A stretch of 7,799 nucleotides of DNA from an uncultured Oxalobacteraceae bacterium. Lineage in GTDB: Bacteria > Pseudomonadota > Gammaproteobacteria > Burkholderiales > Burkholderiaceae_D. The stretch covers positions 1 through 7,799 of the forward strand of contig CALKVB010000605.1 of the NCBI GenBank assembly GCA_937996605.1. Direction: 5' to 3'. The translations under genes and the position numbers were made by a program. The notes beneath the pieces were generated by a model that saw nothing but the letters and a program-made list of their open reading frames with translations, did no database searches and was not told where the DNA came from. Positions 1 through 6,188 of this stretch are shown one piece after another; the first letter of the stretch is position 1, and the number at the start of each line of letters is the position of its first letter.

Positions 1-506
1 TGCAAAATTATGCAGCCTTAACTTCTTACACCATGGGCTTTATGGTACTTGGTTACTTGCTCGGTGCATTTACGATTCCCCGTTTTCTCTCGCAAAAAAA
101 TGCCTTGGCTTTGTGCGCAGTGAGCGGCATCGTGTTTGCCCTTGGTGTGATGTATGCCTCAAGCACCGAACAAAACATTTCCCAAGTGTTACTCGCTTGG
201 GCGGGAGTTCCTACGGTACCGAATACTGTCTTGTTTCTGGCCATGTTAGGGTTTTCTAATGCGCTCGTCTGGCCCGCTGTATGGCCGCTGGCATTGGAAG
301 GCTTAGGCCGATACACTGCTGCAGGTTCTGCCGTACTGATCATGGGTATTTCAGGTGGTGCGATATTACCTCTCGCCTATGGCCACTTTTCTGATCACGG
401 TGGCGCCCAGCAAGCATATTGGGTAATGCTGCCCTGCTATGCTTTGATCTTATTGTATGCGCTTAAAGGCCATACCTTGCGTCATTGGACTTCGACATCA
501 AAATAA
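1..506 (+). CDS. MFS sugar permease of the FucP/GluP type, 3' part (5' end outside window)
   Basis: The reading frame is open from position 3, so the gene begins upstream. The first in-frame ATG at 33 is internal, not a start. The visible 167 residues are strongly hydrophobic and contain about five membrane segments, probably the last five of twelve (the family is usually a little over 400 residues). The stretch NALVWPAVWPLALEGLG, followed by GSAVLIMGISGGAILPLAYG, is what I recognise as characteristic of the FucP/GluP family of inner-membrane proton-coupled sugar symporters (fucose, glucose/galactose, N-acetylglucosamine). The exact substrate cannot be read from this half. The stop at 504-506 lies 2 bases before the ATG of the next gene, so the two are surely co-transcribed. 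That neighbour and the deacylase after it suggest the cargo is an amino-sugar acid or N-acyl amino acid rather than a plain hexose. Family call is firm; substrate is inference. Confidence 0.88.
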   Translation, partial: QNYAALTSYTMGFMVLGYLLGAFTIPRFLSQKNALALCAVSGIVFALGVMYASSTEQNISQVLLAWAGVPTVPNTVLFLAMLGFSNALVWPAVWPLALEGLGRYTAAGSAVLIMGISGGAILPLAYGHFSDHGGAQQAYWVMLPCYALILLYALKGHTLRHWTSTSK

Positions 507-508
507 TT

Positions 509-1813
509 ATGCTTAAGCTCGACTCACTACATCAACAATTGCTACTGCCCGGCACTAAAGGTTTGGCATTACGCGAAGCGCTACCACAACACGCTATCGC
601 GGCACAGCAATGGAAGCTATTAAACGCCGATACTAGTTTTCCTGTCGCAGTATTAAAAGACAGTGCTTTACAACACAATCTCAAGTGGATGAAGCAATTT
701 TGTGAAGGTATGAATGTAGTGTTGGCGCCGCATGGCAAAACCACCATGTGCCCACAGCTATTTGACATGCAACTAGAGAATGGTGCTTGGGGAATGACGC
801 TGGCAACGGTGAATCAAACCATGATTGCCCATCGCTTCGGTGTGCGTCGTGTGCTCTTAGCCAATCAATTAGTGAGCGCTAGCGATACGCAGGCGATCTT
901 GGCTGTGATGAAAAACGACCCTAGGTTTGAATTCTTTGCTCTGACAGATTCCCTCGAAGGTGTAAAACGTCTTGCCCAGCAAGTGCGTGATGCGGGTCTA
1001 TCGCGCCCTCTGCACTTATTGGTGGAGCTTGGTTTCCCAGGCGGGCGCACGGGTTGTCGAACTCAAGCGGAAGCCATCGCGGTGGCGCGCGCAATTCATG
1101 CTAGCCCGTATTTGCGGCTCGCTGGTATTGAAGGATATGAAGGATTACTCGTCAGTAAACATCGCGAACAAGATTTGGTCGCCGTACGAGAATTTATTGA
1201 TAGCCTTATTCAACTCTGCAAAATCGCCGACACCGAACAATTGTTTGAATCAGATCAGATTCTGCTCTCCGCTGGTGGTTCTGCCTATTTTGATTTGGTC
1301 GGTCGTGGCTTTGAACATGAACTAACACTCTCGCGCCCCGTCACTGCCATCTTACGCAGCGGTTGTTATGTAACGCATGATCATGGCTTCTATCATGCAT
1401 TAGTCAATGAAATGCAAACACGCGAAAGCCAGGTCAAAGCAGAAAATCTGAAACCAGCACTCGAAGTCTGGAGCATGGTGCAATCTCGTCCTGAGCCAGA
1501 TCTCGCCATTCTCACTATGGGCAAACGTGATGCCTCTTACGACATCGACTTACCTTTCCCCGTATGGCACCATAGTCCCGGCACTCAGGATGCACCGCAA
1601 GCTTTACCAGCAGGCTGCAAAATCGAAAAAATGAATGACCAGCACGCTTATCTGCGCTTACCTGCTGATAGTGAACTCAGCCAAACTTTGCGCGTGGGCG
1701 ATTTGGTTGGATGTGGTATTTCACATCCGTGTACAACCTTTGACAAATGGCCTTTGATCTTGGTGGTGGACGATCATTACCAAGTTAAATCAGCGGTCAA
1801 CACCTTTTTTTAA
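509..1813 (+). CDS. PLP-dependent amino acid deaminase, DSD1/D-threonine aldolase fold (possible D-glucosaminate deaminase)
   Basis: A 434-residue cytosolic enzyme of the alanine-racemase-fold group that includes eukaryotic-type D-serine dehydratase and D-threonine aldolase. The PLP-binding lysine should be K77 in APHGKTTMCPQLF, at the end of the first strand of the barrel. Near the C-terminus, GISHPCTTFDKW (H406, C408) matches the His-X-Cys metal pair known from this family, so a PLP plus divalent-metal enzyme is expected. Such enzymes eliminate water from beta-hydroxy D-amino acids to give a 2-keto acid and ammonia. I chose the ATG at 509; a TTG at 485 in the same frame would overlap the permease by 22 bases. 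There is no clear Shine-Dalgarno before 509, which suggests translational coupling to the permease stop at 506. It sits between a sugar permease and a D-aminoacylase, which points to D-glucosaminate or another D-hydroxyamino acid as substrate. D-serine/D-threonine use is the alternative. Confidence 0.85.
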   Translation: MLKLDSLHQQLLLPGTKGLALREALPQHAIAAQQWKLLNADTSFPVAVLKDSALQHNLKWMKQFCEGMNVVLAPHGKTTMCPQLFDMQLENGAWGMTLATVNQTMIAHRFGVRRVLLANQLVSASDTQAILAVMKNDPRFEFFALTDSLEGVKRLAQQVRDAGLSRPLHLLVELGFPGGRTGCRTQAEAIAVARAIHASPYLRLAGIEGYEGLLVSKHREQDLVAVREFIDSLIQLCKIADTEQLFESDQILLSAGGSAYFDLVGRGFEHELTLSRPVTAILRSGCYVTHDHGFYHALVNEMQTRESQVKAENLKPALEVWSMVQSRPEPDLAILTMGKRDASYDIDLPFPVWHHSPGTQDAPQALPAGCKIEKMNDQHAYLRLPADSELSQTLRVGDLVGCGISHPCTTFDKWPLILVVDDHYQVKSAVNTFF

Positions 1814-1848
1814 ATTCGATATGTTCGGTCACGAGTAAGGACAACAGC

Positions 1849-1884
1849 GAGAGCCATAATGAGAGCCATGATGGGAGCCATGAT
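1849..1884 (+). repeat. Three tandem 12-bp units over the deacylase start
   Basis: The units are GAGAGCCATAAT (1849-1860), GAGAGCCATGAT (1861-1872) and GGGAGCCATGAT (1873-1884). A degenerate fourth unit may follow at 1885-1896. The unit length is a multiple of three, so each copy adds four codons in frame, and in-frame ATGs occur at 1859, 1868, 1871 and 1880. Each of the first two copies carries a GAGAG 5 bases before an ATG (1859 and 1871), so both the weak ribosome site and the start codon have been duplicated. Confidence 0.85.
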
Positions 1885-3343
1885 AAGCGCCAATACCTAC
1901 GATATTGTTATCCGTAATGCAGATATCCTCGATGGTAGCGGCACCGCTGCCTATCGCGCCGACATTGGCATTATTGAGCAAAAGATTGTGGCCATTGCGC
2001 CAGCCTTGAGCTTACGCGGCTACGAAATTCTCGACGCCACCGGTCTTGTCGTTGCTCCGGGTTTTATTGATGTGCACACCCATGATGACCGTGAAGTTTT
2101 GGATGCACCAGCGATGTTGCCAAAGCTCACGCAAGGCGTCACCACCGTCATCACGGGGAACTGCGGCATTAGCCTTTCACCGTGGCAAGCCGATCGCGTG
2201 CCACCTGCGCCGCTCAGTTTAATTGGCACCCAAAACGATTATCGCTATAGCAGCGTACAGGATTACGTCAAGGCGATTAAACAAGTGCAGCCGGCAGTCA
2301 ACGTTGGTGTTTTAATTGGGCACTCAACTCTACGCGTGAACGCCCTGAGAGACCTCACTCGCGCTGCGAACGCAGAAGAACTGGCACAGATGCAAGACTT
2401 GCTGGCCGAAGGCATGCATGCGGGCGCCTTGGGTTTTAGTTCAGGCTTGTTTTACCAAACCAGTAAAGCTGCAGACAATCGCGAAGTGATTGAGTTAGCC
2501 AAAATCAGTGCTGCCGCGGGTGGCGTTTATACCTCACATATTCGAGATGAATACAATGGTGTCCTCGATGCCTTAGCCGAAGCCTGCGATGCTGGTCATG
2601 AAGCCAATCTGCCTGTGATTTTATCGCATCATAAATGTGCTGGCCCCGCCAACTGGGGCCGTACTGTGGAAACCTTAGCCTACATTAGTGAGCGCAAACG
2701 CCAGCAAGCCATCGGCCTCGATGCCTATCCTTACACAGCGGGTTCTACTGTGCTCGATCCCGACTATGTCGACGGTGTGATTCGCATCATGATTAGTTTT
2801 TCGCAACCGCATCCAGAAATGCAAGGGCGCGATTTAGCGGATATCGCCGTTGAATGGGGCGTCGACCAAAAAGAAGCAGCGCGTCGCCTACATCCCGCTG
2901 GCGCAGTGTATTTTCAAATGCGCGAAGATGATGTCGAACGTGTGCTGAGCTATCCACACACCATGATAGGCTCTGATGGCTTACCGCACGACAGTCACCC
3001 ACATCCACGCTTATGGGGTGCATTCCCTCGCGTATTGGGGCACTACAGCCGTGACAAAAAACTCTTCACTTTGGCCGAAGCCATACGCCGCATGACTACG
3101 CTCTCGGCAGATCATTTTGGCTTGAAACACCGTGGCCGCATTGCCACAGGATGCTGGGCCGACCTCGTGATCTTCGACCCTGCCACGATTACCGACCAAG
3201 CCACCTTCGCCTCTCCCAAGCAGGCCGCGACTGGCATACACTGGGTCTTGGTGAACGGCACCATTGCACTCGAACATGGCAAAGCTAGCGTGCACAGACA
3301 TGGTCAATTCTTAGATAGACAAAACGAGAAGTTTTCATCTTGA
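1859..3343 (+). CDS. N-acyl-D-amino-acid deacylase (D-aminoacylase), amidohydrolase superfamily
   Basis: A cytosolic metallo-amidohydrolase, 494 residues from the first ATG, close to the usual family length (about 480-500). It hydrolyses the acyl group from N-acyl-D-amino acids. Visible landmarks are the N-terminal strand YDIVIRNADILDGSG, the metal site GFIDVHTHDD (H73, H75), the GNCG loop with C102 (the bridging cysteine of D-aminoacylases), TSHIRDE (H227), SHHK (H257/H258), and GSDGLPHDSHPHP with the catalytic aspartate D373. The C-terminal beta-sandwich follows (GCWADLVIFDP). All expected active-site residues are present. The start is ambiguous because a triplicated 12-bp sequence offers ATGs at 1859, 1868, 1871 and 1880; homologues usually begin nearest to the last. 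The gene follows the deaminase after 45 bases with no terminator, so it is probably in the same operon. Combined with a sugar permease and a DSD1-type deaminase, its substrate could be N-acetyl-D-glucosaminate; this is inference. Confidence 0.92.
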   Translation: MRAMMGAMISANTYDIVIRNADILDGSGTAAYRADIGIIEQKIVAIAPALSLRGYEILDATGLVVAPGFIDVHTHDDREVLDAPAMLPKLTQGVTTVITGNCGISLSPWQADRVPPAPLSLIGTQNDYRYSSVQDYVKAIKQVQPAVNVGVLIGHSTLRVNALRDLTRAANAEELAQMQDLLAEGMHAGALGFSSGLFYQTSKAADNREVIELAKISAAAGGVYTSHIRDEYNGVLDALAEACDAGHEANLPVILSHHKCAGPANWGRTVETLAYISERKRQQAIGLDAYPYTAGSTVLDPDYVDGVIRIMISFSQPHPEMQGRDLADIAVEWGVDQKEAARRLHPAGAVYFQMREDDVERVLSYPHTMIGSDGLPHDSHPHPRLWGAFPRVLGHYSRDKKLFTLAEAIRRMTTLSADHFGLKHRGRIATGCWADLVIFDPATITDQATFASPKQAATGIHWVLVNGTIALEHGKASVHRHGQFLDRQNEKFSS

Positions 3344-3351
3344 AGAGCATG

Positions 3352-3362
3352 CTAATCATTAG
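3352..3362. promoter_or_regulatory. Small AT-rich palindrome, possible operator
   Basis: CTAAT-C-ATTAG forms a perfect 5-bp inverted repeat around one base, just after the deacylase stop, with two further matching bases outside one mismatch (3349-3350 with 3364-3365). It lies about 100 bases upstream of the chemoreceptor promoter and has no T-run, so it is not a terminator. It may be an operator or chance in AT-rich DNA. Confidence 0.15.
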
Positions 3363-3463
3363 TATCAAAACAATTAATTCTCACAATTTCTTGCTTTTTG
3401 ATCGATAAGGTTAAAACTAGTTAAATTTCTGTGTGTTTCAAAGCAGTGCCATACGTCAACTTC

Positions 3464-3492
3464 TTGACACATAGCAATAAGCTGCTTATAAA
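3464..3492 (+). promoter_or_regulatory. Near-consensus sigma-70 promoter for the chemoreceptor gene
   Basis: TTGACA at 3464-3469 and TATAAA at 3487-3492 are separated by exactly 17 bases. This is a full-consensus -35 and a five-of-six -10. Transcription should begin near 3499, giving a leader of about 117 bases before the ATG at 3617. It implies housekeeping transcription independent of the upstream operon. I see no good flagellar sigma-28 box here. Confidence 0.72.
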
Positions 3493-3603
3493 GTTACATG
3501 TTTGGTAAAACTTTTTAAGCGTTCGCTACCGCCTTTCCCAAGCGCTCCCTAAACCAAATTTGCCTCACCTCATTCTTGCATTTTGCTTACCCTTTGAACA
3601 TCT

Positions 3604-3610
3604 AAAGGAG
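3604..3610 (+). promoter_or_regulatory. Ribosome binding site that fixes the chemoreceptor start
   Basis: AAAGGAG lies 6 bases before the ATG at 3617. It selects that codon over the in-frame TTG at 3560 and over the out-of-frame ATG at 3613, which is only 2 bases from the site and opens just nine codons. Confidence 0.85.
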
Positions 3611-3616
3611 TCATGT

Positions 3617-6052
3617 ATGCGCAGTCTGCAGTCACGTCTTAATCTCCTCGTGCGCGTTGCCATTGCCCTGCTAATGGTGATTGGTTCGGTTGGCATCTTT
3701 AACACTTTTCGGCAAACCAAGACGGGGGATGAAATGGTGGCCAATTCCAAAGTCCTGCGTGCTCAAATGCAAGCGGATATGCTGCACGACACGATACGTG
3801 CCGATGTGCTCGATGCAATGCGTTTGGCTTCCGACAAAGGGTCAAGTGAGGCTGACAAGCAAGCTGTAGTGAATGATCTTAAAGACCACAGCAAAACCTT
3901 CAAAGAACAACTCAATTTCGTGGAAAGACAAGGTGCCACCGAAGTCAAATCTGTTTTGTCGACGTTGCAAACAGACTTAAACAGCTATCTCAAATCTGCG
4001 GACCTGGTGGTCCAACAAGTGCTAAAACAATCCGCCGATGTCAATGCTTCGTGGACACAATTCGAACATGATTTTAATACCCTAGAGAAGAGCTTAGAGA
4101 AGCTAGGTGACGCAATTGAAGCTGAAGTCGCTGGTAACGCTGCTCATAGCGCAAAACAAGGTCGGAACGCCATGATCATTAACATCATCGTCTTGATTTT
4201 AGGTGCGCTTGGAATGATCACACTAGCGCGTAAGTTGACCACCGACATCTTGACAGAACTAGGGGGCGAGCCTGAATCCGCAGCAAATGTCGTACGTGCG
4301 GTTACTGCGGGTGATCTGTCATTCAACATTGAATTGAAAAACGGTGATCAGCATAGTCTGCTCGCGTCGATGTCAGCATTGGTGGTGCGAATAAAATCCG
4401 TAATCGACAGCATCCATCAACTCACCCAAGATCAGCAAGCGGGGCGTTTAGATTCTCGCATTTCTACGCAAGACTTGCCGGGCGAATTCGCCACTCTCGC
4501 CAATGAAATTAATACTTTGGTCGAAGCGCAAAACCAAGACGTCAATATTCTGACAGATCTAATTGGTCAATATGGCCAGAATAATTTTGCGGCTCGCCTA
4601 CCGCAACAAGCGGGAGACAAAGCAATACGCAACCAACAAATGGATGCAGTGCGGGATCGATTGCAGGCCAACTTACTGGAAGCGGAAACCAATGCACGTA
4701 TCAAAATGGCTCTAGATTCCGTTGCTGTGCCGGTTCGTATTGCCGACAACGATGGCACCATCACTTATATCAACAGCGCACTGAAAGAAACACTGCACAA
4801 ATACGAGTCGGCGTTCCGCGCACAAATTCCGTCTTTCGATGCCAATAAAGTTTTGGGTGGCAGTATAGGGATTTTTTATACCGATTCTGATGCTGCGCTA
4901 CAACGCCTACGTAGTTTGAATAGCACGGTGAAGTCGCGATTGACATTAGGTGGCCGCGACTACGATGTTATCAGTAGTCCAATCACTTCATCCAATGGCG
5001 AGAAGATTGGTACAGTAGGACAATGGCTAGATATTACCGAACAACTGGCGATAGAAAAAGAGATAGCTTTCGTGGTCGAAGCAGCGGCCAATGGCGACTT
5101 TACCCAAGCGATTAGCGAAACGAACAAACAAGGTTTTTACTTGCAGCTCGCGACTGGAATGAATCATTTGATGAAGACCAGTGCACAAGGGCTCAACGAT
5201 GTTATCCGTGTTCTGGGAGCCCTCGCTCAAGGCGATTTGACACAAAAAATTACACAAGACTACCAAGGCTCATTCGCTCAAATCAAAGACGATACAAATG
5301 CCACCAGCGCCAAGTTAGCAGAAATCATTAATGATGTACGAACCGCAGCAGATGAATTGAGTAACGCGGCCGAACAAGTTAGCGCTACCGCACAGAGCCT
5401 GTCCCAATCTTCGTCCGAACAAGCATCAGGTGTCGAGCAAACGAGTTCTTCGGTCATACAAATGTCGGCCTCGGTCAAACAAAATACCGAGAACGCCAAA
5501 ATCACCGATGGCATTGCGAATCGCTCAGCCAATGAAGCCAAAGAAACGAGCAAAGCCGTGCTGCAAACCATACAAGCGATGCGAGATATTGCAGGAAAAA
5601 TTGGCATTATCGATGACATCGCTTATCAAACCAATATGCTGGCGCTCAATGCTGCAATTGAAGCGGCGCGTGCAGGTGAGCATGGCAAGGGGTTCGCGGT
5701 GGTAGCAGCAGAGGTACGCAAACTGGCAGAACGTAGTCAAATCGCCGCGCAAGAAATTGGCGAGTTGGCGGCAGGCAGCGTCTCGATCTCTGAAAAAGCA
5801 GGTAAATTGTTGACTGAAATGGTACCTTCGATTGGTAAGACCTCGGATCTGGTACAAGAAATTACTGCAGCGTCTGAGGAGCAATCGGCAGGTCTTAATC
5901 AAATCAGTAAGGCCATGGAACAACTGAATGCTGTGACCCAACAAAACGCTTCTGCTTCAGAAGAATTGGCGGCGACATCAGATGTAATGTCCGGGCAAGC
6001 CGAGCAATTACAAACTTTAATGCAATTTTTTAACTTGCCTGCAACACGCTAG
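3617..6052 (+). CDS. Methyl-accepting chemotaxis protein with periplasmic helical sensor, poly-HAMP chain and PAS domain
   Basis: An 811-residue inner-membrane chemoreceptor that would control CheA autophosphorylation. TM1 spans about residues 10-30, a helical periplasmic region of about 150 residues follows (four-helix-bundle type likely), and TM2 is about 185-203. HAMP-like units are marked by AGDLSFNI (231), AGRLDSRI (275) and QNNFAARL (321). A PAS domain covers about 360-476 (VPVRIADNDGTITYIN to the DITEQ end motif). Two more HAMP-like units follow at NGDFTQAI (492) and QGDLTQKI (538). The methylation helices and hairpin run from about 580 to 805, with the tip at IDDIAYQTNMLALNAA and EAARAGEHGKGFAVVAAEVR. 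No C-terminal CheR/CheB-tethering pentapeptide is present; the protein ends NLPATR. The HAMP3-PAS-HAMP2-hairpin order resembles Aer2-type receptors, with a membrane sensor added. The start is fixed by the AAAGGAG site. It has its own promoter and a terminator after it, so it is monocistronic. No che genes are adjacent and the ligand is unknown. Confidence 0.95.
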   Translation: MRSLQSRLNLLVRVAIALLMVIGSVGIFNTFRQTKTGDEMVANSKVLRAQMQADMLHDTIRADVLDAMRLASDKGSSEADKQAVVNDLKDHSKTFKEQLNFVERQGATEVKSVLSTLQTDLNSYLKSADLVVQQVLKQSADVNASWTQFEHDFNTLEKSLEKLGDAIEAEVAGNAAHSAKQGRNAMIINIIVLILGALGMITLARKLTTDILTELGGEPESAANVVRAVTAGDLSFNIELKNGDQHSLLASMSALVVRIKSVIDSIHQLTQDQQAGRLDSRISTQDLPGEFATLANEINTLVEAQNQDVNILTDLIGQYGQNNFAARLPQQAGDKAIRNQQMDAVRDRLQANLLEAETNARIKMALDSVAVPVRIADNDGTITYINSALKETLHKYESAFRAQIPSFDANKVLGGSIGIFYTDSDAALQRLRSLNSTVKSRLTLGGRDYDVISSPITSSNGEKIGTVGQWLDITEQLAIEKEIAFVVEAAANGDFTQAISETNKQGFYLQLATGMNHLMKTSAQGLNDVIRVLGALAQGDLTQKITQDYQGSFAQIKDDTNATSAKLAEIINDVRTAADELSNAAEQVSATAQSLSQSSSEQASGVEQTSSSVIQMSASVKQNTENAKITDGIANRSANEAKETSKAVLQTIQAMRDIAGKIGIIDDIAYQTNMLALNAAIEAARAGEHGKGFAVVAAEVRKLAERSQIAAQEIGELAAGSVSISEKAGKLLTEMVPSIGKTSDLVQEITAASEEQSAGLNQISKAMEQLNAVTQQNASASEELAATSDVMSGQAEQLQTLMQFFNLPATR

Positions 6053-6076
6053 AACGGGCATATCGGTCCAAAAAAT

Positions 6077-6120
6077 GAGCGTAATGGAAGCTTTTTTTCT
6101 TCCATTGCTCTTACTTTTTT
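6077..6120. terminator. Bidirectional intrinsic terminator between convergent genes
   Basis: GAGC-(GT bulge)-AATGGAAG at 6077-6090 pairs with CTTCCATT-GCTC at 6099-6110 around an 8-base T-rich loop. On the plus strand a T-rich tract follows (6111-6120, ending in six T). On the minus strand the hairpin is followed by another T-run, from the six A at 6070-6075. It begins 24 bases after the chemoreceptor stop and lies about 70 bases beyond the end of the convergent serine hydrolase gene, so it probably serves both. Confidence 0.85.
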
Positions 6121-6188
6121 ATCTGCTATCGGTTACTCCTTAATGTATCAGCTACGCAGCGAAAACTTAGCGACTAACTAAGAACAAA

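Noticed and set aside
485..508. TTG at 485 as an upstream start of the deaminase
   Set aside because: It would overlap the permease by 22 bases and has no ribosome site. The added residues (MDFDIKII) do not look like part of the conserved family N-terminus.
3395..3410. Possible sigma-28 (flagellar) -10 box around GATCGATAA
   Set aside because: No TAAA-type -35 at the required distance, and a much better sigma-70 promoter lies closer to the gene.
3415..3422. 8-bp palindrome AACTAGTT upstream of the chemoreceptor promoter
   Set aside because: Short, AT-rich and not extended by its flanks; expected by chance in such a region.
3560..3616. TTG at 3560 as chemoreceptor start
   Set aside because: The AAAGGAG site lies inside this extension and is placed exactly for ATG 3617. 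The TM1 leader begins normally at MRSLQSRL.
3613..3642. Nine-codon reading frame from ATG 3613 overlapping the chemoreceptor start
   Set aside because: Only 2 bases from the Shine-Dalgarno, too short, and a by-product of the ATGTATG sequence.
4080..4108. Local direct repeat of TAGAGAAG in the chemoreceptor gene
   Set aside because: It encodes a helical LEKSLEKLG repeat in the periplasmic domain and is explained by coding.
5278..5619. Minus-strand open frame of 113 codons opposite the methylation helices
   Set aside because: A shadow of the receptor frame. Its Ser/Ala/Leu-rich product reflects the reverse complement of Ala/Ser/Glu codons.
5525..5944. Minus-strand open frame of 139 codons inside the chemoreceptor signalling domain
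   Set aside because: It lies wholly opposite the most conserved coding part of the receptor, has no ribosome site I can support, and its product looks like reverse-strand translation of a helical coding region.
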